Shown one piece after another: positions 19,033 to 28,590 of a stretch of DNA of 64,000 bases; the stretch's first letter is position 1, and each line of letters opens with the position of its first letter. The notes under the pieces were generated by a model, which was given only the letters and a program-made list of their open reading frames with translations, was not told the origin of the DNA and ran no database searches. Origin of the DNA: Synechococcales cyanobacterium C42_A2020_086 (GTDB taxonomy: Bacteria > Cyanobacteriota > Cyanobacteriia > Elainellales > Elainellaceae); NCBI GenBank assembly GCA_015272325.1, contig JACYLU010000028.1, positions 186,001 to 250,000 of the forward strand. The letters are read 5' to 3'. Made by a program: the position numbers and the translations under genes.

Positions 19033-21822
19033 ATGAGCCACTCTGCCCCCCTCCCTAGTTCTCGCTTGCCTCGAACGCTGAGCACCCTGGAAACGTGGGG
19101 GTTTGGTGTTGTTACTCACATTGCCTGCCCGCTGATGGTACCTACGGTACATGCCGCATTGGGGACTAAAGCCTTGTTCGTTTGGGTGCCCGCGGTGATT
19201 GTTGGCATCGTGTTGAATTATCAATTGCGGCGACTGGGGGTGCGATTCATCGATTTGGCGGGGGGCACCTCTAGCTATACGTTGCGGCTCTGGCAAGATC
19301 GTCCGCTGGTGGCTCGCTACATCGCACTCGCGTTTTTCTCAGCGTGGATCGCTGCTGTTCCAGTCTATGTAATTGTTCTGACGGATCTGATTAAGGCGAA
19401 TTTAGAGCTGCTGAACGTGCCGTGCCCGGAATTGCTGCTGAAGATCGGCCTTACCCTTTTACCGATGGTGTTGGCGTTCAGCGGTGTACGGGCGATCAGC
19501 TTGCTGCATTTGTATTTCATTATTCCTGCCTTGGGGTTGCTGCTCCTGTTTTGCAGCCAAGGACTCAGCTGGTTGGCGCTGTCGCCGGATAGTCCGGGGT
19601 TATTCCCTGAGCGTCTGGAGGTGCCCAGTTTCCGAGAATGGGCCCAGTGGTTTTTCCTAGTGGTCTGGGTGACTTATTCTGGCGAATCGGCGGCGGCCTT
19701 CACTGCCGATAGTCGCAATCCACGCGGCACGCTGCAATTTTTGCCGATTTCGGCCTGGCTGTTGGTGCCCGTGTTTATTGGTGGTGCTTGGGTTGTGATG
19801 CGGCTTGCTGCTCCTGACTCAGGCGACGATGCTTTTTTGACCCTGTTGACAGCGTCGCAAGGCTTTTGGGGCGAGTCGGCTGCTTTGGTCGTCACCTTTT
19901 GGCTTGTGGCAACTTGCCTGCTGAATAACACCACCATTGTGGCCCTCTGCCCTCGAATGCTGTATCAGTTGGCGCTAGATCAACAGCTCTCTCCGGTGTT
20001 TGCCGTGGTGTCGCGACGGGGTGTGTCTGGACCGGCATTGCTGCTGATGCTTGTGCTGAGTCTGTTGGGGCTGGGATGGGGCAATGTGGGACGGCTCGTG
20101 GTGTTTGGCAATGTGACCTGGTTTGTAGCCATGGCGGCTCTGCATCTGGGGCTGTGGCGACGGCGGGATCAACCGGAAGTGCTCTACCCTCGATTGAGTC
20201 TGGCATTGTTTGCGCTGGAAGGAGTGGTTTTTGTGGTGGCGGCCCTGGCTTGGGGTTGGCAGGATTTTGCCCTAGGGCTGCTGCCGCCGCTAGGGATTAT
20301 GGGAGTGGATGCGGTGATTCGCCGTTTGCCGCTGGCTATTTGTCGCCCCCAATGGTGGCAAGAACAGTATCGCGCTCGCCTGCCCGTAGCGTTGAATGAC
20401 TCTATCATGGTGCAGATCGTGATGCTGATTGTCTTGCTGTCGGGGGCGGTGCTGACGGGTTGGTGGTTTGGTACGCGGCTGCACAATGGCACAACTCAAA
20501 GCAGCGAAAATCTGGTAGCCATTTTGCTGATGACCGTTGTATTCGTGGGGGTGGCTATTGCCTGCTGGACCAGCCTACCGCAAGTTGTTGCCCTAGCCGA
20601 AGCTCGGGAAGCCACTGAGCATTTATTAGAAGTGGCTCAAGACGGCATTATGGTGGTGGATGAAGCAGGCATGATTCAGCGAGCCAATCCAGCTACGCAA
20701 GCGTTTTTTGGAGCAACTCTCGATCAGTTAGTGAATAGTTCCTTGCGCCACTGGCTGCCGCAGCTCGCTGAGGATCCGAGCCATTGGCCCCGTCGCAGCG
20801 AACAGTCGTTGCCGCAATCGCTCCACCCCCGCACCTTTGAAATCTCAATTTCCGATCGACCGCATCAAGACTTTCGCGAATATGTCGTAATTCTGCACGA
20901 CGTGACGGCCCGCAAGCAGGCTCAGCAGGTGCTGCAACAGTCTGAAGCGGAAATGCGTCAGCAGGCACAGCAGCTTGCCTCGCAGCTCATCCAAAGCGAA
21001 AAAATGTCGAGTCTGGGGCAACTGGTCGCTGGGATTGCCCACGAAATCAACAACCCCGTTAACTTTATCTATGGCAATCTCAGTCATGCCGCTGACTATA
21101 CTCACGAGCTGCTAGACCTGCTGAGGTTGTATCAACAGCATTATCCTCAGCCCGTTGTGGCAATTCAGCGCCAAGCCGACGCCATCGATGTAGGGTTTCT
21201 CGCTGCCGATCTGCCCAAGCTGATCCGCTCGATGAAAGTGGGTGCAGAGCGAATTCAGAAGATTGTGGTTTCTCTGCGCAGCTTTTCTCGCAAAGACGAG
21301 GCCGAGATGAAAACTGTGGATATTCACGACGGCATCGACAACACCTTACTGATTCTCCAGCATCGTTTGAAAGCCCAACCCCATCGCGCCGAGATTCAGA
21401 TCCAAAAACATTACGGGCAGCTTCCTCCTGTGGAATGCTATGCAGGGCAACTGAATCAGGTGTTCATGAATATTCTGGCGAATGCCATTGATGCCCTAGA
21501 AGAACGGCTATCCCTTGAGCCAGATCACGCAGCGACGGTGCAGATCTACACCCAGCGCCTAGGCTCTAATCAGATCCAGATTCGCATTGCAGATAATGGA
21601 CCCGGCATTCCTGATGCAATCCGCCATCAACTCTTTGACCCCTTCTTCACAACGAAACCCGTGGGGCGAGGAACTGGATTAGGGTTGTCGTTGAGCTATG
21701 ACATTATCACCAAGAAACACAACGGGCAGTTGCGCTGTCTTTCGCTTGCAGGAGCCGGTGCCGAATTCATCATCGAGATTCCGCTGTACCAGCAGGCGGT
21801 TTCCGTGGGTCAGTCTGTCTAA
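19033..21822 (+). CDS. APC-type amino acid permease fused to PAS and histidine kinase domains
   Basis: A 929-residue protein. Residues about 15-500 hold some 12-14 membrane segments with an amino-acid/polyamine permease pattern (LETWGFGVVTHI at the start, WVTYSGESAAAFTAD in the middle). A PAS domain follows (about 525-625), then a heptad-rich linker, a HisKA domain with GIAHEINNP (phosphoacceptor His670), and an HATPase domain with N box NQVFMNILANAIDALEE, DNGPGIP, DPFFTTKP and GTGLGLSL. The plain reading is a sensor kinase that uses a transporter fold to perceive or import a ligand, as in CbrA-like kinases, which use a sodium/solute symporter instead. No response regulator is adjacent. The substrate is unknown and transport activity is not proven. 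The ATG is followed by a normal cytoplasmic N-terminus. Confidence 0.85.
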   Translation: MSHSAPLPSSRLPRTLSTLETWGFGVVTHIACPLMVPTVHAALGTKALFVWVPAVIVGIVLNYQLRRLGVRFIDLAGGTSSYTLRLWQDRPLVARYIALAFFSAWIAAVPVYVIVLTDLIKANLELLNVPCPELLLKIGLTLLPMVLAFSGVRAISLLHLYFIIPALGLLLLFCSQGLSWLALSPDSPGLFPERLEVPSFREWAQWFFLVVWVTYSGESAAAFTADSRNPRGTLQFLPISAWLLVPVFIGGAWVVMRLAAPDSGDDAFLTLLTASQGFWGESAALVVTFWLVATCLLNNTTIVALCPRMLYQLALDQQLSPVFAVVSRRGVSGPALLLMLVLSLLGLGWGNVGRLVVFGNVTWFVAMAALHLGLWRRRDQPEVLYPRLSLALFALEGVVFVVAALAWGWQDFALGLLPPLGIMGVDAVIRRLPLAICRPQWWQEQYRARLPVALNDSIMVQIVMLIVLLSGAVLTGWWFGTRLHNGTTQSSENLVAILLMTVVFVGVAIACWTSLPQVVALAEAREATEHLLEVAQDGIMVVDEAGMIQRANPATQAFFGATLDQLVNSSLRHWLPQLAEDPSHWPRRSEQSLPQSLHPRTFEISISDRPHQDFREYVVILHDVTARKQAQQVLQQSEAEMRQQAQQLASQLIQSEKMSSLGQLVAGIAHEINNPVNFIYGNLSHAADYTHELLDLLRLYQQHYPQPVVAIQRQADAIDVGFLAADLPKLIRSMKVGAERIQKIVVSLRSFSRKDEAEMKTVDIHDGIDNTLLILQHRLKAQPHRAEIQIQKHYGQLPPVECYAGQLNQVFMNILANAIDALEERLSLEPDHAATVQIYTQRLGSNQIQIRIADNGPGIPDAIRHQLFDPFFTTKPVGRGTGLGLSLSYDIITKKHNGQLRCLSLAGAGAEFIIEIPLYQQAVSVGQSV

Positions 21823-21870
21823 CCCAGCAGCGAAATAGCAAGACCGTAATCTGGGTTAGAAGAGGTTGCC

Positions 21871-22833
21871 CTAAGACTTTGAGACCGACTGCACCCCCCA
21901 GGAATTGCGCTCCCAAAACACGCCTTCGGCATAGCCCTGAATCGAGGCATCCGCAGCGGCGAGATCGAGCCGTTTTTCGGTGAGGCAGCAGTAGGTGGCA
22001 TTGATGTCTATCCCCACATACCGCCTGCCGGTTTTTTGAGCCACGACGGAAGTGGTGCCAGCCCCGACGAACGGATCAAAGACGACATCACCTGGATTTG
22101 AGCTAGCCAGGATAATTTTTGCCAGCAGTTTCTCGGGTTTTTGTGTAGGGTGGTCGGTGTTTTCGGGCATCGACCAAAAGGGCACGGTTAGGTCGGTCCA
22201 GAGGTTTGAGGGGTAAGTGAGGCGGTAGTTGCCGTGGCTGGTTCTTTGCCAGTCTTTCGGATTGCCGTGGGTATCGGTGTAGGGGGCGATGACGCGGCGC
22301 TTCAGCTTTACGGCATCTACATTGAAGGTGTACTGCTGGGAAACCGTACAGAACCAGATCTGCTCAGAACAGTTTTTCCAGTTGGCTTTTGCCCCTCGAC
22401 CCTTCTCCCGCTCCCAAGTGATGCAGTTGCGCACGATCAGGTGCTGCTCAGCCACTAGGTGAATCGCCGCCGCCGAGCGCCAGTCGCCACAGATATACAC
22501 CGAAGCCGTGGGTTTGAGAATCTTGAGCAGGCGGGGCAGCCAAGTTTCTAACCAGGCTCGATAGTCGGCAATCGAACGACCGCGAAAGGAGGTTGCTCCA
22601 AAGGATTTGCTCAGGTTGTAGGGGGGATCGATAAACAGCAAATCCACAAAACAAGACGGCAGCCAGTCCAGGATTTCAAATAGGTCCTGGTGAACGGTTT
22701 GATTCAACAACTGCTCTGGCGGAACTGGGCCCGACAGCTTCTGCAACCGAGACTGGTAATAGTGCAACTCCGGCTCTGATAGGGTGAGAGTACGGTTTCG
22801 CGGTGCTCGCGGCTTATTCACACTAAGGTTCAC
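21871..22833 (-). CDS. DNA methyltransferase (N6-adenine or N4-cytosine), orphan
   Basis: A 320-residue amino-methyltransferase. The catalytic motif DPPY (69-72, in FIDPPYN) comes before the SAM-binding motif FVGAGTT (around 250), the order of beta-class enzymes; HPTQKPEKLL is also typical. No restriction endonuclease gene is adjacent, so it is a solitary methylase. Cyanobacteria carry several conserved solitary methylases, including a GGCC N4-cytosine type; whether this is one of them cannot be told from the sequence, though DPPY is more usual in adenine methylases. It converges with the permease-kinase gene. Confidence 0.8.
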   Translation of the reverse strand: MNLSVNKPRAPRNRTLTLSEPELHYYQSRLQKLSGPVPPEQLLNQTVHQDLFEILDWLPSCFVDLLFIDPPYNLSKSFGATSFRGRSIADYRAWLETWLPRLLKILKPTASVYICGDWRSAAAIHLVAEQHLIVRNCITWEREKGRGAKANWKNCSEQIWFCTVSQQYTFNVDAVKLKRRVIAPYTDTHGNPKDWQRTSHGNYRLTYPSNLWTDLTVPFWSMPENTDHPTQKPEKLLAKIILASSNPGDVVFDPFVGAGTTSVVAQKTGRRYVGIDINATYCCLTEKRLDLAAADASIQGYAEGVFWERNSWGVQSVSKS

Positions 22834-23019
22834 TCAGATCTTGAACGGCAATCCTTTTGCCAGAATACTGTGGTTTGCCGAAAACGAAGCAGCCTTAGCG
22901 CCCAACATCAGCGCAACTAGAAGCATAACTGTGGGTAGATGAGTCTTCTCACCGCGGCATGATTCAGTAGTGGAGGAAGTCGGTCCTGCCAGAGGATCGC
23001 CCCTGACTTGATACTGCTC

Positions 23020-23541
23020 ATGCTCAACACTTTACCTGCCGATCTCGAAACCGTATTCACTGCCGAGTGTGATCCGGAAGCCCGGTTTGCTGCCCTCTTG
23101 CCGGTTTTGTGCCGCGTTTTGCATACCGATCGCTGCTTCTTGCAGGTGCGACATCCCGAGCGGCGGCTCTACCGAATTTTTTGCTGGCGACGTCGCAACG
23201 ACATTCCCGACCTGACGACAGACGGTTGGCAGCCCGAAGACCCATGGGAAGAGGATGACCCGATGTTTGCCGCTGCGCTGAGCGCTGCCCCTTCTATATT
23301 TGTTGCCGATATTGAGACAGCCGGAGCTGAGGTGCTCAATCTCGAATTTGAGCGACAGTTCGGCCATCGCGCTCTTGTTCATGGGCATATTTGCGCGGAT
23401 GGCGTACTCTATGGAATTTTGCAACCCTGCTTATTTGACCAGCCTCGTGTCTGGAGTGAAGATGATCGGGCAATGGTAGCGGCAGTGATTGAACGTGTTA
23501 AACCAGTCGTTATGGACTACAGCAAGACAGCCAGCCACTAG
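23020..23541 (+). CDS. GAF-domain protein
   Basis: A 173-residue protein that is essentially one GAF domain: ARFAALLPVLCRVLHTDRCFL at the N-terminus, a PSIFVADIE strand in the middle and HGHICADGVLYGILQP plus WSEDDRAMVAAVIERV at the C-terminus. No bilin-attachment cysteine in the usual place was recognised, so a ligand cannot be named. The ATG at 23020 is preferred over an upstream TTG in frame. No output domain is attached; it may act as a small soluble sensor or partner. It starts about 190 bases from the divergent methyltransferase gene. Confidence 0.7.
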   Translation: MLNTLPADLETVFTAECDPEARFAALLPVLCRVLHTDRCFLQVRHPERRLYRIFCWRRRNDIPDLTTDGWQPEDPWEEDDPMFAAALSAAPSIFVADIETAGAEVLNLEFERQFGHRALVHGHICADGVLYGILQPCLFDQPRVWSEDDRAMVAAVIERVKPVVMDYSKTASH

Positions 23542-23855
23542 ATCTCTCAGCTCTCGGCTCTTAACTCTCGGCTGATCCGGTCCACATGCAGGTTGACTAA
23601 CAACACTCGAACCGCTCTGCAGAAACAAGCTGCACCCCGCGAATCAATCCCGGATCAGGTTCAGTCCGTTTTCGGTCAAATCCCGCTGCATTAGTCAGAA
23701 ATCATCAATTCTGTTTGAATACTTAATGAACCTTTACTAAAGTCTTGATGAATTAAGTGCTGAGGAGACTTTTACTAAATCCTCATTCTATCTTAATATC
23801 AAGGGGCAATATAGCAAGTATGATTAGGCGTCTACAAAAACCTGCTTGAAATTTT
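23542..23855. other. AT-rich spacer before the 87-residue gene
   Basis: No gene is seen. The second half is AT-rich with TTTACTAAAGTCTTGATGA and a related TTTTACTAAATCC sequence 50 bases on, and probably carries the promoter of the small gene that follows. Confidence 0.45.
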
Positions 23856-24119
23856 ATGTCATCGTCTGCAAAGCCTTCTTCTAACTACTTGACAGATCAG
23901 ATTACTCATATCGCTGATTACATTGTCAAACTGAAGCGCCAGGAAAGAAAAGCTGACCCCCAGCAGGACATCACTGAAGAAGAACGAAAAGCAGTGATTG
24001 TTGATGCCTTGGATATGTATAAGCTTTTGAGTGAGAAAAGCGCTCACACCAAGGGTAAAATTTTGGTGGAATACAAAAAAGGATTACGTAAAATCATCGA
24101 GGAAGTGGTGCTGCCCTGA
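23856..24119 (+). CDS. Small charged hypothetical protein (87 aa)
   Basis: Not recognised. The protein is rich in Lys and Glu, has no membrane segment and is predicted by eye to be mostly helical (LTDQITHIADYIVKLKRQ, then EEERKAVIVDALDMYKLL). Its 3' end overlaps the 3' end of the convergent 1144-residue gene by 36 bases, so the two messages are complementary there. There is no clear Shine-Dalgarno before the ATG. The close overlap suggests the pair has been kept together, but a functional link is inference. Confidence 0.55.
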   Translation: MSSSAKPSSNYLTDQITHIADYIVKLKRQERKADPQQDITEEERKAVIVDALDMYKLLSEKSAHTKGKILVEYKKGLRKIIEEVVLP

Positions 24120-27100
24120 CTCCAACAAGATGTTGCTTTCTCCGCGAATCATTTTGAATACATCGACCAAGAGTTGATTGCGGCAGTCAATCAGGTTTAA
24201 GGACTTGAATTTTCTTGCCTTGAGTTGCGCAATCAACTTTTCGAAGTACTGCTCCATATTCTTGAAGTGTTCCGCTAGGTGACCATTGTAGCGCTGCTGT
24301 CCTAGGGTTTCTGGTGTAGGGAATTGATTATTAACACGCAATTCCGACATCAGTCGTGTTATTTCTCTTAAGGACTTGTGAACGGCGGGATTCACTGCTT
24401 TCCATTCGCCTTTAGTTTTGTAATAGTCCTGTACTGCAGGATCGGCAATTACTAGGAGCAATTTACACACCACTACTAATATCTTGCCTAGATCGGCGAA
24501 TTGCGTGAAGCGATGCGGATACAAACCTCGCAGCAGCAAATCCTCGGAGGGGCTAGCTTCTGTTTTTTCGTCAGGCTCCTCGAAGGCGCGATCCAAAATA
24601 ACAGTGTCGGCTTCTCCAGAGGCTTGATTGCGGCGGGTTCCGTCGGAAGCAATTGCCCAGCAGTACGTGAACATGCGCAGTGCTTTGTGTTTTATAGCAT
24701 GCAAAAGTCGCTCTGATTGCTGCGATTCTTGGCACAGCTCTAACATGCCCATCGCAAACAAAATAATGCTAGAGGTGCTGCCAAAGAGGTAAATAGAATC
24801 TTCTTCCTTAGCACGAATGTCTTTCAAAATAGACATATCTAAACTCAGGATATTGTTACGCGGATCATAAATTTGTTCCTGGTGATCCTGAGCACTGAGT
24901 TCTTTAATTAACGGTACAACCTGCACCTTCGTTTTGCCATAGGGTTCGTAATATTTTTTGCCGTCGTCTTGAATGGTTTTAGGTTGACTGTCAATCTTAT
25001 CTGCGATTGGCATTTTTAGGCTGCTATCACTGGAATACGCTGTTTCTCGTCCGGCATTGTCTTTAATTTGCTGATAGCAGGTTCTGCCAGTTGAGGCATA
25101 GCAGAGCAGCGCATGATCGATCAATCGTTTTGCCCAATCAATACAGATTTCTCGACTAAATTCGGGTGTGGCAATGGCATAATGCTCGCCGAGATAGGCC
25201 ACCATGAGATAGCACCAACTCTGATAGGCAGACCATTGAGCATAAAGTGTTGGGTCACCATCGCGAGCTGAACAAATTCGAGCTTTTTCTAGTAGACGAA
25301 CAGGCTCTAATAACGACTGCCATTTGCCCGACTGCCTCGTATAGTCTGGGAAAAAGATATGGAGCTTGGCCCGATGGGCATGGATTCGCGCCAGAAGATG
25401 GAAATGTGGATGAAAATTACTCTGCGGTAATTCATTTAGTTTGCAGTATCTTGCAAGGCGATCGTCTAAACACTTTTGAGCCGCTTCCAGCCATTTCTCG
25501 GCAGAACGGACTGCCTGATAACGGTCTGGATACGGGCATTCTGGATCGTCTAAATCACTGAGATAGTGATAGCGAAACCAGCAGAGATAGTATTTAGCAA
25601 GAATGGCATTGCCGAGGAAACATGCCGAATTTTCATGAAAATAGGGCTTCACTGCATCGAGGTACCGTTTAGCGACTCGATACAATCCTTCCTTGAGGTT
25701 GGCATCGGCAATTTTAAGGTGAGCCTCAAAGGCAATGACACTCCAAGGTTTTCCAGGGTGATGCTCTACAAATTGAAAATCTTGCTCGCGGCGGCGATAG
25801 CGATTGCGAAAGATAGTTTCTTCGAGTTCACCTTCCATGGCTCTGAGCGAGAAAGGATAGAGGGACAGCCGCGACTCGGCCCGTTTGAAGGCACCATATT
25901 CCTCAATGCGGTGGCAGAGTTCCTGCAAATAGCGTTGGCGATCAACACCAAGTTGCTGGATTAATCGCAATCGAGCATGAAGTGCCGCTTTCACCGAAAC
26001 TTCTATCAAATCAAAACCGCAAAACTCGCCATAGGCCGCTTCCGACGCTGTTGCAACCTGTTCGCAGGTAATTTGTTCATCGATCGCTCGGTCAATGTCT
26101 TCAAATTTGTAGAGTTTGACCAAGCTGTAGGACCACACCGGACCGTGATTACTACTGCCTACCAATTCGTCATTGCTGAGAATTTCATCCGGAATCGGCA
26201 AATAGTCCTGCAAAACGGGGATGTCCCAAATCAACACCCGATTGATCACCGCAATGATGTGAGACAGGGGACTGCCAATGCCGGTAATTTCCTCGGAAAA
26301 ATCGAGCCGTTTATAGCCCAACTCTTGCTTGATGGTGATGACGTTCGGAAATTCCGTTTCGTAGCTGTCGGGCAGCTTGATGTAGAAATGCACTTTAACT
26401 TTGTAGGCAAACTGGCGCTCTAGTCCATTGATGCTGTCTTGATCTTCTTCTGGTTCTAGAAGCTGAGGATTTAGCAAACCGCTTTCCTGCCCTTCTCTCT
26501 GGACATAGAGCGGCAGCGGGCGCATTTTTTCTATCTCAAAGTACTTGAAATAGATGGGAAACTCATCGGTGAGAATCTCATTCTCAATGACTGAGCGAGT
26601 CAAACGTTGAATGAAATGCGGTGTCAAATAATTGGTGTATTTTTCGTGTCGTGTGGAGTGCGATTGTTTGGCGAGCAGGGCTTCGGCTTGCTTGATGCCT
26701 GCTTGAAACTCAATGCGGCTAATTTCCCGTTCTACTTTTTCAACTAGTTCAGCAACCTTAGCCGATTTCCGTTTACTATCTAGTCCATTAAAGTACTGCT
26801 GAATCAGTGAATCAATGGTTGCTTCAATTAAAGACCGAGTTGATCGCCGATCGAGATGGGTAGATTCTGTGAGCTGAGTGAGATGGTTGGCCAGAGCTGT
26901 ACGCCGCAGGAAGGCTTTGTAGAGCTGCACAGCTTCTTCAAAGCTAATGCCTTTGATGGGATCGGTCGCATCTTCCAGCAGCCGTTGAAATAGGACATCG
27001 GCAGGATGGACGGGTAAGTTGAGGGCTTCGCGCTCCCCCCTGGAAAGCTGGAAAAACTTCTGTAGTGCTCGCAGTTTTTCGGCGCGAGTCAGAATTCGGG

Positions 27101-27518
27101 GTACCTTGCGATCGGGCGTGGTGGCGCGCTGCTCGTCCCAATAGGTTTGCAGGGCCGTCAGGATCTTCACCAACTTGCCAAGCGTTAAACCCGGAACAGG
27201 CTGCTCTTTTTCATCGGGATAATACTGGTCGTGCAGTACCGAGCGCAACACTCGACGCACAAAGATTCGCTCCATGCCCCACTGCTTCGCAATGCTGCTT
27301 TCGTTCGGTTGAGACAACTTCTTGTGGCTGCGTCCCTGCTTGCTAGTCGATACTTCCAGATTGGTGAGGCTTAGCAAGTACTGATAGACCGCCTTATCGC
27401 GAGTTTGATCGTCGTGATCGCGCCGCCCTCGCTCGAGTTCTGAGGATTCTGAGCCGGACTCAAATGGAATCGGCGTCGGATCGGGTGAGGGAGGTTGGGA
27501 GGAAGGGGAATTTTTCAT
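24084..27518 (-). CDS. Large hypothetical protein (1144 aa) with TPR-like helical region
   Basis: Not recognised. Residues 1-45 are disordered and rich in Pro, Ser and acidic residues. Residues about 70-120 could form a winged or helix-turn-helix unit (SIAKQWGMERIFVRRVLRSV). Two long helical regions follow (about 190-300, and about 620-800) and the latter, with repeated aromatic/Ala helices around KWLEAAQKCLDD and LYAQWSAYQSWCYLM, resembles degenerate TPR-type repeats. The middle (about 370-500) is more beta-like. No nucleotide-binding, protease or nuclease motif was seen. Codon use looks ordinary but the gene is more AT-rich than its neighbours, and its flanks are AT-rich, so acquisition is possible. 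Confidence 0.8.
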   Translation of the reverse strand: MKNSPSSQPPSPDPTPIPFESGSESSELERGRRDHDDQTRDKAVYQYLLSLTNLEVSTSKQGRSHKKLSQPNESSIAKQWGMERIFVRRVLRSVLHDQYYPDEKEQPVPGLTLGKLVKILTALQTYWDEQRATTPDRKVPRILTRAEKLRALQKFFQLSRGEREALNLPVHPADVLFQRLLEDATDPIKGISFEEAVQLYKAFLRRTALANHLTQLTESTHLDRRSTRSLIEATIDSLIQQYFNGLDSKRKSAKVAELVEKVEREISRIEFQAGIKQAEALLAKQSHSTRHEKYTNYLTPHFIQRLTRSVIENEILTDEFPIYFKYFEIEKMRPLPLYVQREGQESGLLNPQLLEPEEDQDSINGLERQFAYKVKVHFYIKLPDSYETEFPNVITIKQELGYKRLDFSEEITGIGSPLSHIIAVINRVLIWDIPVLQDYLPIPDEILSNDELVGSSNHGPVWSYSLVKLYKFEDIDRAIDEQITCEQVATASEAAYGEFCGFDLIEVSVKAALHARLRLIQQLGVDRQRYLQELCHRIEEYGAFKRAESRLSLYPFSLRAMEGELEETIFRNRYRRREQDFQFVEHHPGKPWSVIAFEAHLKIADANLKEGLYRVAKRYLDAVKPYFHENSACFLGNAILAKYYLCWFRYHYLSDLDDPECPYPDRYQAVRSAEKWLEAAQKCLDDRLARYCKLNELPQSNFHPHFHLLARIHAHRAKLHIFFPDYTRQSGKWQSLLEPVRLLEKARICSARDGDPTLYAQWSAYQSWCYLMVAYLGEHYAIATPEFSREICIDWAKRLIDHALLCYASTGRTCYQQIKDNAGRETAYSSDSSLKMPIADKIDSQPKTIQDDGKKYYEPYGKTKVQVVPLIKELSAQDHQEQIYDPRNNILSLDMSILKDIRAKEEDSIYLFGSTSSIILFAMGMLELCQESQQSERLLHAIKHKALRMFTYCWAIASDGTRRNQASGEADTVILDRAFEEPDEKTEASPSEDLLLRGLYPHRFTQFADLGKILVVVCKLLLVIADPAVQDYYKTKGEWKAVNPAVHKSLREITRLMSELRVNNQFPTPETLGQQRYNGHLAEHFKNMEQYFEKLIAQLKARKFKSLNLIDCRNQLLVDVFKMIRGESNILLESGQHHFLDDFT

Positions 27519-28164
27519 ACAATTTCTAGGTTATCTGAAGTGCAAGATTAGCAGGTCCTTGCTTGTTAAGCTGTACATTTTGAACATCTTTGACACTCAC
27601 ATCCTGATAAAAAGTCAAATTATTCAACACGGTCATGAAAATTTGGGACAGTTTCAGATATTAGACAAACCGAACCTGTTTCTACTAAGCCCCCACTACT
27701 CAGTGTAAAGCCTGGATACTCAGTCGCCTCCTTAGCTACCGAATCGCCTTGGAGACAATTAGACATAAAAAGCGAAACGTTTGTAGCTTAAAACACTATT
27801 TTCTTAGCACGCACAGGTTAATTATAAGATGCACATAAAAAATGTAAATCTCGTTCACCCTAGGATGAACAATGTGAAACATATGCTACTATCCTAGTTA
27901 AGTGATGAATGCTGGAGATTGAGGACTGACGCATTCGGCTAAGCATCCGGTGTTTGGTATCGAATTCGCTGGGTCAGCATTGGTAGGACCTCACTGATAA
28001 AAGCGATGGACCTGCCCAATCACTAGCAGCAGATTTAAGTTGAATTGAGTTCTAGTGGAGGTTGCTTGGCTTAGTGCTCTATCGCGCCAAGCTGAACGCA
28101 TAGAGCTATCTGTTGCGACTGCTGTGGGTTCGGGTTAGTTTTGCTCTATATGGGGGTGTTACCA
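27519..28164. other. AT-rich spacer upstream of the 1144-residue gene
   Basis: No gene is seen in about 650 bases. It contains a near-palindromic operator-like element at 27853-27870 and must hold the promoter of the large hypothetical gene. Confidence 0.5.
27853..27870. promoter_or_regulatory. 18-bp near-perfect palindrome
   Basis: GTTCACCCTAGGATGAAC pairs with its own reverse complement at 8 of 9 base-pair positions and is centred on CCTAGG. It lies about 335 bases upstream of the start of the 1144-residue gene in AT-rich sequence. It looks like a dimeric repressor site; the regulator is unknown. Confidence 0.4.
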
Positions 28165-28527
28165 ATGAATCTTGCTGACTATGTGTGTGATCATCCTGAA
28201 CAATTTCAATTGGAGTTGAAGCATCTAGGCAACTGTGCAGCCGCCGAGTCGAACGGTTCTGTAGCCCAGCCGATATTGTCTTCTATCACGATGCCGCCTA
28301 TTTTTGTGCTGCTGCTTGCCATTCAATTGCAGATCTGGGTAACGACTGCCTATGGTGAGACGCAGATTCTCACAGAGCGGTACAAGCACAATAAGCTGAA
28401 AATTCAGCTGAAAGCAGGCAGCAGCTACATTGCTTATGTGACCGACGAGGAAATTGAGCAAATCAAGCTATGGATTGCAAGGATCCAGGATATCTCTACT
28501 GCTCTCTGTTCCGTTGATAATCGTTAA
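28165..28527 (+). CDS. Hypothetical protein (120 aa)
   Basis: Not recognised. The ATG at 28165 is preceded by a GGGGGTG sequence at a fair ribosome-binding distance, so it is preferred over the upstream TTG and ATG. The middle (about residues 42-62) is hydrophobic; the C-terminal 50 residues are polar and helical. It lies at the edge of a patch of gene relics, so it may itself be a fragment. Confidence 0.35.
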   Translation: MNLADYVCDHPEQFQLELKHLGNCAAAESNGSVAQPILSSITMPPIFVLLLAIQLQIWVTTAYGETQILTERYKHNKLKIQLKAGSSYIAYVTDEEIEQIKLWIARIQDISTALCSVDNR

Positions 28528-28590
28528 CTAATTGTCCTAACTGTCTTGCCTATGTAAACCTTCACACAACGCCTTCATATCCAAATTGTG

